A DNA stretch of 47,677 nucleotides from a candidate division FCPU426 bacterium (GTDB taxonomy: Bacteria > Oederibacteriota > PGYV01 > Palsa-1178). The translations under genes were made by a program, and so were the position numbers. Location: the NCBI GenBank assembly GCA_003159495.1, contig PLPI01000093.1:1266-48942 (forward strand). The letters are read 5' to 3'. The notes beneath the pieces are model-generated. The model saw only the letters and a list, made by a program, of their open reading frames with translations. It ran no database searches and had not been told where the DNA came from. Positions 17,965-25,181 of the stretch are shown piece by piece. Every line of letters begins with the position of its first letter. Positions within the stretch are counted from its first letter, which is position 1.

Positions 17965-19021
17965 AATAATTTATCCCTTTTTCTATCATTATTTCATCAT
18001 ATATTTTCTCGCCATATGCATTTTTGGGCACATCTTTTAATTTTATTCCTCTAATATTTGTATCGAACCAAGCCACTTTATCTTGAATAAACCCTGCAAC
18101 AGCTTGCAACGTATTTTCTGTAAACCCTACTTTAGTTCCAGTTGCACCATAGTTGAAATTACCAAACTCGTCATACTCTATGTTATGTTTTTTATAATCC
18201 CATACTGAATAGGGTAAAACTTTAACAATCCAAACCATTGCGCCAATAGTTGAATCGTCAGAATTTTTTATATTTTGATCCACAGATACTCCTCCTGGTG
18301 ATATTGGCGCAACACTGTCGTTTCCATCATTGTCTTGACTGTTTGTTTTGTTGTCGTCTTTACAATCGTCATATTCAACTTTTGCCGAGTTGCCAGTTGT
18401 AAAAAAATCTACTACCTTATTTATAACATCAGCAAACCAATTTTCCCCATACACATCCGTTACATTTAACACATTGTTTCCGCAATAATCATACATGTTG
18501 ATGATTGTTTTGTCGTTAACAACCGGATCCATCTCAACAAACCTGCCCGTCTTTCCGTCATACCAGCGTGCAGCAAAATAATATAACCCGGCATCATTGT
18601 CAAACATATTCGACGACATTCCGCATTTGCTTATGCCTTTTGTCATACCCTTGCCAAACGCGTCATACGTTTCCTTTTCCACCGGCATACCGTTATCATC
18701 ACAGACCAACATTACATTTCCAATGCGGTCGGGATAATAATAATAATTTACCAAACAATCCCCTGTTGTGTCTGAATATGTCCTGTTTTCTTTCAATAAT
18801 ACGCCTCCGGGACCGCGTGTATATGCGATTATTACCTTGCCATTTGCCATTTCAGCTACCAGGTCACGGCCGTCGTAATAGAATGTATGAATAATATTAT
18901 CCTTGTTGCTTACCCGTGTTTTAAGCCGCTTCTCAGCGTCATATGAATACATTATATGAGTTCCTGTGCTTGAATTAATCGCGTCCGTTAGCATATCCGT
19001 ATCATCATGGGTTAAATTCAC
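17948..19021 (-). CDS. Rhs C-terminal tip with type 44 toxin domain (5'-truncated)
   Basis: A 357-residue remnant from a GTG start. Residues about 20-170 are RHS/YD repeats and the conserved Rhs core end: YSYDAEKRLKTRV, YYYYPDRIGNVMLV, AGLYYFAARWYDGKTGRFVE. A hypervariable tip follows. Its last part, WDYKKHNIEYDEFGNFNYG and ATGTKVGF ... EIMIEKGINYY, matches what I know of polymorphic toxin type 44. The reading frame is open upstream of the GTG, and codons 19022 to about 19131 still encode YD-repeat sequence (YNYDPIGERTG, TYDGNGNAT). The gene is thus the 3' end of a much longer rhs gene cut by a hairpin element at 19132. No signal peptide or secretion domain remains, so it is likely an orphan tip. 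A candidate immunity gene overlaps its end. Confidence 0.8.
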   Translation of the reverse strand: MNLTHDDTDMLTDAINSSTGTHIMYSYDAEKRLKTRVSNKDNIIHTFYYDGRDLVAEMANGKVIIAYTRGPGGVLLKENRTYSDTTGDCLVNYYYYPDRIGNVMLVCDDNGMPVEKETYDAFGKGMTKGISKCGMSSNMFDNDAGLYYFAARWYDGKTGRFVEMDPVVNDKTIINMYDYCGNNVLNVTDVYGENWFADVINKVVDFFTTGNSAKVEYDDCKDDNKTNSQDNDGNDSVAPISPGGVSVDQNIKNSDDSTIGAMVWIVKVLPYSVWDYKKHNIEYDEFGNFNYGATGTKVGFTENTLQAVAGFIQDKVAWFDTNIRGIKLKDVPKNAYGEKIYDEIMIEKGINYYAQCY

Positions 19022-19131
19022 ACCGCCTACATCCGTTGCGTTTCCATTGCCGTCATACGTCCAGGACGTACCTTCGTCCCCGGTTCTTTCACCTATTGGA
19101 TCATAATTATAAGACAGAAAGTCAGGAGTGT

Positions 19132-19201
19132 CGGACCTTGTAAATTGACTTTTTTAATAATCAAACTTGAACTCACTCAAAAAATCAATTTACAAGGTCC
19201 G
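19132..19201. repeat. Perfect-looking inverted repeat at the Rhs truncation point
   Basis: Arms 19132-19154 and 19179-19201, about 23 bp with one mismatch, begin CGGACCTTGTAAATTGA. The outer flanks are GTGT and CCCCC. Hairpins of the GGTCNGACC type commonly border REP-associated (Y1/IS200-like) transposase elements. The rhs reading frame ends in homology exactly here. No transposase is recognisable inside. Confidence 0.7.
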
Positions 19202-19361
19202 CCCCCACTAACCCCCATGACGTAGGCACCACAAGGGGGGTGGCAATTTGCCCCCATCCTTTTGCAAGTTCCGGATCGCGCCTTCGCATGTCTTTTATGT
19301 ACCCTCCCGGCTGAATATAAAAATCTGGGTCAGATCCTGCTTCATTATCCTATTTCTCCCG

Positions 19362-19538
19362 TCATTTCCCTCTGCCATTCTTTTTCCCTGCTTTTCCCGC
19401 CCCTGTCTTTTTTACCCTCTTAGGAAGCTTCTTCCCCTTGCTCGCCGCGTTCCACTCATCCACATCAACACCCTGGGCCTCCAGCTTTTTCCTGTTAACA
19501 TTAAAATAAGCTTCCTGAGCCTTGCTTACATAAGGCAT
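19362..19538 (-). CDS. Small basic protein, 58 residues
   Basis: A short gene starting MPYVSKAQEAYFNVNRKKLE and containing GVDVDEWNAASKGKKLPKRV, followed by a Lys/Gly-rich tail. GGCGG stands before the ATG. The pattern (MPxxSKAQ at the start, a W-N-x-A-S-K-G-K-K-L-P-x-R-V block) is one I associate with small, phage- or mobile-element-linked proteins of unknown function that occur widely. It lies inside the segment bounded by the hairpin at 19132-19201 and the related arm at 19778-19805. It is too small for any catalytic role to be visible. Confidence 0.6.
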   Translation of the reverse strand: MPYVSKAQEAYFNVNRKKLEAQGVDVDEWNAASKGKKLPKRVKKTGAGKAGKKNGRGK

Positions 19539-19660
19539 ATCCCACCGCCTGTTTTGAGATGATAAGACAGAAACATCTGCCGGCAGAAAGATATACCTGC
19601 AGTTATGGTTATTTTATTGAATTTTATATCAGGAATGACCATGTCTCCGTTTTCAGCCAT
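19526..19660 (-). CDS. Small open frame, 44 residues, uncertain
   Basis: An ATG at 19660 preceded by GAGGCGG opens a 44-residue frame starting MAENGDMVIPDIKFNKITIT. It ends 13 bases inside the 58-residue gene, so the two could be coupled. No homology is recognised. The good ribosome-binding site is the only positive evidence; it may be a fragment of a longer protein. Confidence 0.3.
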   Translation of the reverse strand: MAENGDMVIPDIKFNKITITAGISFCRQMFLSYHLKTGGGICLM

Positions 19661-19777
19661 TGCCGCCTCATATTATGTGTGTTAGTCCCATTGTTTATCG
19701 TAACCGGATTATATAACAAAAACCGGCAATTAACAATGAACAATTACGGCTTTTTGCGTAAATATATTTGTAAAAAT

Positions 19778-19805
19778 CAGGGGTGTCGGACCATGTTAAT
19801 TGACT
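19778..19805. repeat. Second arm related to the 19132-19201 hairpin
   Basis: TCAGGGGTGTCGGACCATG followed by TTAATTGACT repeats the TCAGGAGTGTCGGACCTTG / TAAATTGACT seen at 19122-19150 in the same orientation. The two direct copies bracket a segment of about 630 bases, consistent with the ends of a small mobile element or its remnant. Confidence 0.6.
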
Positions 19806-19820
19806 ATTCCAATCCGTTCC

Positions 19821-20972
19821 CTATCCACCAGTCCTTATTACATTTGTAATAACATTTATCATGATTTCCTTTTCCTTAGGACTGCTTACGGCCGCAAGCA
19901 GCGTCAGCGCGGCAAGGGCCCCGTCGCTTACCCGCTTTTCACCTTTGTTTAAGTAAAGCATTCCGTTCTTTGACATATAGTGCAGAAAAAGTATTGCGGC
20001 CAGCCTTTTGTTGCCATCGGTAAAGGGGTGGTCCTTTACCGCGAAATAAAGCAGGTGGCTGGCTTTTTCTTCCACGGTTGGATACAGGTCCTTGCCGTCA
20101 AATGTCTGGTTTATAGCTCCTATTATGGATTTGAGTTTTGACATCGGACCCGTGCCAAAAAACGCAGATCCTTTTTTGTATTCTTTTTTGGCCCTTTCAA
20201 CAACGCTTAAAGCTTCTTCAAATTTGAGTTCATATGTCGGCGTCAATTTGCCGGTGCTTTTCAGCGCCATATCATCATAATCCTGAAGAATCTCCAGCGA
20301 CCCCGAATAACCCGAAATCAGGTTTATAAGCTCGACTTCCATGCCTATTGAACCCGGCAATTTTACGGCCGCACCAAGGGCGCCGACCACGGACTTTAAT
20401 TTTTTTAAACCCTTCAATTCTCTTTCCATGCGTTTTATATTCACCGCGTAACCGTCTTTAATATATCTTTTCAACACACCGGAAGCCCATATCCTGAACC
20501 TTACCCCTGCCTGTGATTTTACCCTGTAACCGACCGAAATGACCACATCCATATTATAGTAGTCCACATTGTACTTTTTCCCGTCAGAAGCAGTTGTTGC
20601 AAATTTTGCAACAACTGAGCCGCTGTCAAGTTCGCCTTCCCTGAATACATTATCTATATGCCTTGATATTACCGACTTATCCCTGCCAAAAAGGGCTGAC
20701 ATTTGATTTAAATTGAGCCAGACTGTTTCATTATGAAGTTTTACCTCCAGTTCAAAACCGCCATTTTCTTCATTGAAGATTTTCATTTCTCCATAAAGGG
20801 CAGGTTCTTCTTCAGATATAAAATCACCGGCGTCTTTATGGGAAATCATATACGCCTTCCCCATTTTGCCCGCTTTTATTGTGCCATTTTTAACTTTTTT
20901 AAAAACCGCCACCCTGCTGATGCCCATTAGTTTCGCCAGCTCCGGTATGCTGTAATACTCTTTTTTATCCAA
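19821..20972 (-). CDS. HTH-RhuM-Fic/DOC fusion protein
   Basis: A 383-residue three-part protein. Residues about 1-55 form an excisionase-type helix-turn-helix (YYSIPELAKLMGISRVAVFKK). Residues about 70-190 are a RhuM-family domain (VWLNLNQMSALFGRDKSV, RVKSQAGVRFRIWAS). Residues about 200-383 form a Fic/DOC domain with HPFTDGNKR near 316, the HPFxDGNxR AMPylation/phosphotransfer loop. Fic/DOC enzymes transfer AMP or phosphate to target proteins; RhuM has unknown biochemistry. The N-terminal HTH suggests that it regulates its own gene, and a perfect palindrome at 21008-21040 lies just upstream. The start is TTG with GGGAG six bases before it. No separate antitoxin gene is adjacent. Confidence 0.85.
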   Translation of the reverse strand: MDKKEYYSIPELAKLMGISRVAVFKKVKNGTIKAGKMGKAYMISHKDAGDFISEEEPALYGEMKIFNEENGGFELEVKLHNETVWLNLNQMSALFGRDKSVISRHIDNVFREGELDSGSVVAKFATTASDGKKYNVDYYNMDVVISVGYRVKSQAGVRFRIWASGVLKRYIKDGYAVNIKRMERELKGLKKLKSVVGALGAAVKLPGSIGMEVELINLISGYSGSLEILQDYDDMALKSTGKLTPTYELKFEEALSVVERAKKEYKKGSAFFGTGPMSKLKSIIGAINQTFDGKDLYPTVEEKASHLLYFAVKDHPFTDGNKRLAAILFLHYMSKNGMLYLNKGEKRVSDGALAALTLLAAVSSPKEKEIMINVITNVIRTGG

Positions 20973-21007
20973 GCATTTCTCCCGTCGTTAACCAAATATT
21001 ATGTTTA

Positions 21008-21040
21008 CATATGTTAACTAATAATACAAGTTAACATATG
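21008..21040. promoter_or_regulatory. Palindromic operator upstream of the HTH-RhuM-Fic gene
   Basis: Perfect 11-bp arms CATATGTTAAC (21008-21018) and GTTAACATATG (21030-21040) with an 11-base spacer. A further GTTAAC-like half site lies at 20987-20992. It sits 36 bases before the TTG start, overlapping any reasonable promoter, and so is a likely autoregulatory operator for the HTH domain. Confidence 0.6.
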
Positions 21041-21083
21041 CGGTATTAAATTTCAATTACAATCTTTTTAGGATCCGTGCGGT

Positions 21084-21443
21084 TCAATCCTTCCCGTCCA
21101 ATCCGCTGATAAACTTTGACAGCATCATGGCGATGCTGTTAATTTGGGATTTTAATGAATCATTTTTTTCGTTAGATATCAATCCCTTGCGTTTGCACAA
21201 TTCCAAAATAGGGACACACTCGTGCGCGGAACCACGGGCAATATAAAAGAATTGTTTTCTGTCATTTTTATGCCGTCTCCCGTTGCCCTCGGCAATATTC
21301 GCCGGTACGGACAATGCCGCCCTGTTTGCCTAATCCTTAATGTAATAGGTGCCCCTGTCAAAGGATTCGGTTAAGTTCGAGATTTCCTCGGCGAGGTCGA
21401 GCGATTTCTGGTAAACTTCAAGATTTTCGAACATGAAAGACAT
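21084..21443 (-). pseudogene. Four-helix-bundle (23S rRNA IVS-type) protein gene with in-frame amber
   Basis: The frame from ATG 21443 (GGGGGGG ribosome-binding stretch upstream) encodes MSFMFENLEVYQKSLDLAEE and reaches YYIKD. It then meets TAG at 21332-21330 and continues in the same frame with ANRAALSVPANIAEGNGR to the normal end at 21084. The whole 119-codon span matches the length and motifs (LxVYQKSLxLAxEI, RAALSxPxNIAEGxGR) of the S23/four-helix-bundle family encoded in rRNA intervening sequences and elsewhere. Family members usually have Gln at the stop position, so a single CAG-to-TAG change explains it. It is either a pseudogene or a case of amber readthrough. Confidence 0.8.
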
Positions 21444-21531
21444 GATTATCCCCCCCCTTTGATTTTTAGTGTGGTGTTTTTTAGGATAAAGACAAATACC
21501 TTTAAAATCTATTTCCAGAACAAAACAAATA

Positions 21532-21629
21532 CCGATAGCCGAACAGTCGAACAGCTGACCGCAGCCGATTTTCTATTTGTTCGGCTGTTCGATTATCGGC
21601 TGCTCCGATTTTCGGCTCAGCCGAAAATC
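21532..21629. repeat. Cluster of palindromes downstream of tRNA-Gln(TTG)
   Basis: An imperfect 20-bp pair (CCGATAGCCGAACAG.. at 21532 and its complement near 21579-21600) is followed by a perfect hairpin GATTTTCGGCT / AGCCGAAAATC (21607-21629). The latter begins one base after the tRNA CCA on the tRNA's strand. It may act in 3' processing or termination; no U-run follows. Confidence 0.55.
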
Positions 21630-21630
21630 A

Positions 21631-21704
21631 TGGCTGCCCGGGGTGGATTCGAACCACCATAGGAAGCTCCAAAGGCTCCAGTCTTACCATTGGACGACCG
21701 GGCA
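21631..21704 (-). tRNA. tRNA-Gln (anticodon TTG)
   Basis: A 74-base cloverleaf with acceptor pair TGCCCGG/CCGGGCA, a D-arm with AATGGTAA, an anticodon stem GGAGC/GCTTC around loop CTTTGGA (anticodon TTG), a T-arm GGTGG-TTCGAAT-CCACC, discriminator G and an encoded CCA. It reads CAA codons. Confidence 0.96.
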
Positions 21705-21732
21705 ACAGAAAAGGCCATATTATGACGGGGAT

Positions 21733-21760
21733 ATTATAACAAAAGAGGGATAAAAATCAA
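21733..21760 (-). promoter_or_regulatory. Promoter of tRNA-Gln(TTG)
   Basis: On the minus strand TTGATT (21760-21755) and a perfect TATAAT (21738-21733) with a 16-base spacer lie about 28 bases before the tRNA. Confidence 0.65.
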
Positions 21761-21788
21761 ACAATCTTATATAACCAAATTTTCGTTT

Positions 21789-24700
21789 TTATCTCAGTAT
21801 TATTACCTTGTTTATCACTCCGGATTTTTCGGCTCCTTTAATATCCCTGCTTACCACCTCGTAAAAATATATGCCGTTGGAGAATGCTTTGAACAGGTCG
21901 GCCTGGATGGAACCTTTGTTCATTCCCGCACCGGATGGATAGAGGCTTTCTTCCATAATCAGCCTTAATGCCCTTGTATAAAATCTCACCTTTACCGTAT
22001 CCGACGGGTCCAATACTTTATAAATAATATTCAAATCCCCCTTTGACGGGTTGTACGGGTTTGGATAAACAATTTCCTGCGTTGCAACTGCCTGCGGTGT
22101 ATTGGTCGGCGTCGCAGCAACAGTCAATGTCAAAGTAATTGTGGCGGTAAAAGAGGGCGTAATTGTTTTTGTCGGCGGCGGAGTCGCTGAGGCCGTATTT
22201 GCCGGGGTTATGGTTATTGTCATTGTGGACGTCTGTGTATTTGCCGGAGTATTCGTTCCTGTTTGTGTGTATGTCTGCGCCGCCGTGGCTGTGTTTGTAA
22301 ATGGCGTTGTTTCCGTCAGGGTTGGCGTTACAGTGTATGACGGTGTGTTTTGCTGCGTCCATGTCGATGTTGCCGTGGTTGTCACGGTCAACGTCGGCGA
22401 ATCACCTTCGGTCGGCGTGTCTGTTATTGAATATGTCAGCGTCGCGGTAAAGGTAAAAGTATCCGGCAGCGTGGAAGTTTCCGTCAGCGTAGGTGTGTAC
22501 GTGGCTGTAAAAGTGCCCGTTGATGTCAGAGTCGCGGAATATGTGGGCGTCGGCGTTATTGTAAATGTCGGCGTTAATGTCAGCGTCTCGCTGAAAGTCG
22601 GCGTGGCGCTTTCGGTCCAGCTCGGGGTTGCCGTCTGCGTATCTGTCATCGTGCCATAGCCGGTCGTCCATGTGGGTGAAATTGTCAGCGTGGATGACGC
22701 AGTCGGGGTTGATGTGTATGTTGAAGAGGCTGTGGATGTGCGGGTTGCCGTAAATGTCTGTGTCATTGAAGGCGTATCAGTGGCTGTTTTTGTGAATGTC
22801 GGTATTGTTGTCGAAGAAAATGTCCATGTCAGCGTCGCCGTAGCAGTACCTGTCGGCGTATAAGTCTTTGTCGCGCTGGCGGTAAATGTCTGCGTCGCGG
22901 TAAATGTTCCGGTTGCCGTCTGCGTCCCGGTGGGCGTAAAGGTCACGGTCGCTGTAAAAGTGGGCGTTGCGCTCCCTGTTGCCGAACCAGTCGGGGTTGC
23001 GGTGCGGGTTATTGTAGATGATGGCGTACCTGTAAATGTCGGCGTACGGGTCTGCGTGGAGGTTGCTGAATTTGCCGGCGTCACAGTCACGGAAGGCGTC
23101 ACAGTCGGCGTCGCCGTCAGTGTCGGGCTCGATGTTGACGTGCGAGTCGCCGTGTATGTCATAGTGGCGCTTGGTGTCGCTGTAAAGGTCTGCGTATTTG
23201 TCCTCGTAAATGTCGGGGTGTTGGTCCTGGTCATGGTAAATGTAAAGCTTGAAACGGGCGTGTTTGTCGGCGTTGTCGGCCCGCCGCACGCGGATACTCC
23301 CGTCACGGGATTTATCCCGGTTAAGGCATCCTGAGTCGTCGCGCTTGTATATTCGCAGACAAGGTTTGCCCCCTCAAATAGGTTGAAATAAGGGTCCTCG
23401 TGATATGTGGTATTTGTCCCCAGCTGTGAAAAATCATCGCAGCTGTCGTCAAATGGAGTTGCCCATGAATTCCTGTAAATTTCAGCGCCCGAACTCAGGT
23501 CAAGATAACCGCCGTTTGCCGGTATTACAGTTACCCCCGAAAATGTCAGGTCCACGTATTTATTAACTTTTCTTGTAGATGAATATATATAAGTTGTTGC
23601 CGCCGTCGCGGTTACCAGCGTACACGAAACGCTTCCCTGGCTGACCCCGGCAGAATTATATACGGCCCCGCCCCAGCACCCGTTTATACCGAAGGTGTCT
23701 GATGTGTTTGCGCAGTAAAAATATGCCCTTACCGTCAGGCTGTTCAAAGCAACGTCAACCGTGTCGTTGTTGATAATCTTCACCTTATACTTGAAGGAAT
23801 TTGCAACGCACGGGTCGTTTCCGCTGTTGTCGTTTGCCACCTGAAGGTTCAGTTTATTCGTAGCCGGGGCTGTCGGAGTTACCGTAAAAGTCGGTGTAAC
23901 GGTCGCGGTGAACGTCTTTGTCCATAACGGATTTGCAGTCAGTGTCAGCGTAATGGTCGGCGTCGCGGTGGCCGTGTACATGTTCCTGAAATTGGGAAAA
24001 TTTCCGGTTATCATTAACAGCGACATCAACTGATGGCAACCGCCGTAATACTGTGATGTGATATCCATGGTGGATAAATAGGAATAAAAACTGTTTATGA
24101 CCGTCTGGTATGTTGAAGAAACCATGAGCGAGCAGGCCGCCGGCCCTATAAAAGCGCCGTTATGGTTTGAGCTGGAAATCGAGCCGTTTGAGGTGTTGTA
24201 TCCGTCTCCGACTCCGCCCGCGCCTTCCGGGCCGAATAATGAGGCCAGGAGGCCTATCTCGGTCTGTGAATTCGTGTCGCCGTTCCAGATATAATCGGCC
24301 GCGTATCTCCATGGTATCCTGCAGGAATTGTAGCCGTATGATGTGCTTCCAAGGGTTTCCCCGACCAGGCCGTCAACCCCCTTGTTGGCGTTGATATCCG
24401 CGGCGCATTTCGCGATAACATTGTTCCAGAAGGTTGTGTCGCTTGTAGCATCGCCGTAAACCCTGTACCAGGCCGGCGTGTAGTATGAAGGGTAATATGT
24501 GCCGTCCCAGTTGTCCCCGGGTTTGACATGATAGTCCGAAGACCCTATTTCATACTGCTTGATTTTGGCCACTTCGGCCTGTCCGAGCGCGAGGTAATTA
24601 TATGTTCCGCCGCTCCCCCACTGTTTGTCAGCCATGATAAGGGCAAAGGCGATATCCTCATCCCCGTCCGTGGCGGAATACGTGCCGGAAATATTTCCCG

Positions 24701-25079
24701 AAGAATCCTCGTGCCAGTTCATGAGCCCGTAGGAATCATTATAATGTGTTTTGTAAACCCATAACCCGTTAAAAGTGGCCTGATCGTCAAAATAAACAGT
24801 GATTATCATACCATAGCCTATGCCTTCGGATACGGTATCATTGCCGTCGGTGTTTCTTAATACCCTTAACCCGCCCGACGGGCATCCGCCTGACGTTATA
24901 TAAGAACTTTTCCAGCTTGAATACAGGTTTGAAAGCGTGGCCGAACTGCCGTTGGTGGCTTTTATTCCATGGGGATATGTGAAATTTTGCGGGAACGGAA
25001 AATTACCCGCATAAGAATACGCAGTGACAGCTGTAATTACGCCGAATATAAAAACAAGCCTTTTTAGAGTAAAGCGCAT
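21789..25079 (-). CDS. Secreted GH8 endoglucanase with CBM3-like module, giant Thr/Pro linker and sorting domain
   Basis: A 1096-residue secreted cellulase. The signal peptide spans about 1-24. The GH8 (alpha/alpha)6 domain spans about 25-365: the acid Glu is in VSEGIGYGM (near 82) and the signature ATDGDEDIAFALIMADKQWG lies near 135-155. A short linker (about 367-408) leads to a CBM3-like cellulose-binding module (about 410-590) with YKVKIINNDT, VRAYFYC and NSWATPFDDSCDDFSQL. A linker of about 390 residues (about 600-995), almost entirely Thr, Pro, Ser and Ala, follows. The C-terminal domain (about 997-1096) starts VYPNPYNPSKGD, contains LRLIME and NGIYFYEV, and ends VINKVIILR. GH8 enzymes cleave beta-1,4-glucan, xylan or chitosan by inversion. 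CBM3 points to crystalline cellulose. Confidence 0.93.
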   Translation of the reverse strand: MRFTLKRLVFIFGVITAVTAYSYAGNFPFPQNFTYPHGIKATNGSSATLSNLYSSWKSSYITSGGCPSGGLRVLRNTDGNDTVSEGIGYGMIITVYFDDQATFNGLWVYKTHYNDSYGLMNWHEDSSGNISGTYSATDGDEDIAFALIMADKQWGSGGTYNYLALGQAEVAKIKQYEIGSSDYHVKPGDNWDGTYYPSYYTPAWYRVYGDATSDTTFWNNVIAKCAADINANKGVDGLVGETLGSTSYGYNSCRIPWRYAADYIWNGDTNSQTEIGLLASLFGPEGAGGVGDGYNTSNGSISSSNHNGAFIGPAACSLMVSSTYQTVINSFYSYLSTMDITSQYYGGCHQLMSLLMITGNFPNFRNMYTATATPTITLTLTANPLWTKTFTATVTPTFTVTPTAPATNKLNLQVANDNSGNDPCVANSFKYKVKIINNDTVDVALNSLTVRAYFYCANTSDTFGINGCWGGAVYNSAGVSQGSVSCTLVTATAATTYIYSSTRKVNKYVDLTFSGVTVIPANGGYLDLSSGAEIYRNSWATPFDDSCDDFSQLGTNTTYHEDPYFNLFEGANLVCEYTSATTQDALTGINPVTGVSACGGPTTPTNTPVSSFTFTMTRTNTPTFTRTNTQTFTATPSATMTYTATRTSTSSPTLTATPTVTPSVTVTPANSATSTQTRTPTFTGTPSSTITRTATPTGSATGSATPTFTATVTFTPTGTQTATGTFTATQTFTASATKTYTPTGTATATLTWTFSSTTIPTFTKTATDTPSMTQTFTATRTSTASSTYTSTPTASSTLTISPTWTTGYGTMTDTQTATPSWTESATPTFSETLTLTPTFTITPTPTYSATLTSTGTFTATYTPTLTETSTLPDTFTFTATLTYSITDTPTEGDSPTLTVTTTATSTWTQQNTPSYTVTPTLTETTPFTNTATAAQTYTQTGTNTPANTQTSTMTITITPANTASATPPPTKTITPSFTATITLTLTVAATPTNTPQAVATQEIVYPNPYNPSKGDLNIIYKVLDPSDTVKVRFYTRALRLIMEESLYPSGAGMNKGSIQADLFKAFSNGIYFYEVVSRDIKGAEKSGVINKVIILR
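22095..23265 (-). repeat. Long Thr/Pro linker-coding tandem tract (GH8 enzyme)
   Basis: About 1.17 kb of degenerate short-period repeats encode TPTFTxTxT-like units, by far the longest linker in the window. It is prone to misassembly and strand-slippage, and yields long Val/Gly-rich false frames on the opposite strand. Confidence 0.85.
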
Positions 25080-25181
25080 TTACATATAACCTCACTTTAT
25101 CTCCCTCAAGCATAATATATCATAAAAATATGCTCTTTTCTATAATAAAAACCTTTTCACAAAATGAAATGTGGTTTTAAT

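Noticed and set aside
19205-19361. Minus-strand frame (DPELAKGWGQIATPLVV...) as the end of a transposase
   Set aside because: No IS200/Y1 motif (HUH, catalytic Tyr) can be found and the stretch is short. It may be a chance frame in element DNA.
22095-23265. CRISPR array or VNTR minisatellite in the linker region
   Set aside because: There is no constant repeat plus unique spacer pattern; the tract is in-frame coding repetition.
22102-23334. Long Val/Gly-rich open frames on the plus strand opposite the GH8 linker
   Set aside because: They are the reverse reading of Thr/Pro codon repeats (ACC/GGT-type), have no ribosome-binding site and no domain. The same artefact occurs opposite 5415-5777, 7301-7825 and 12643-13293.
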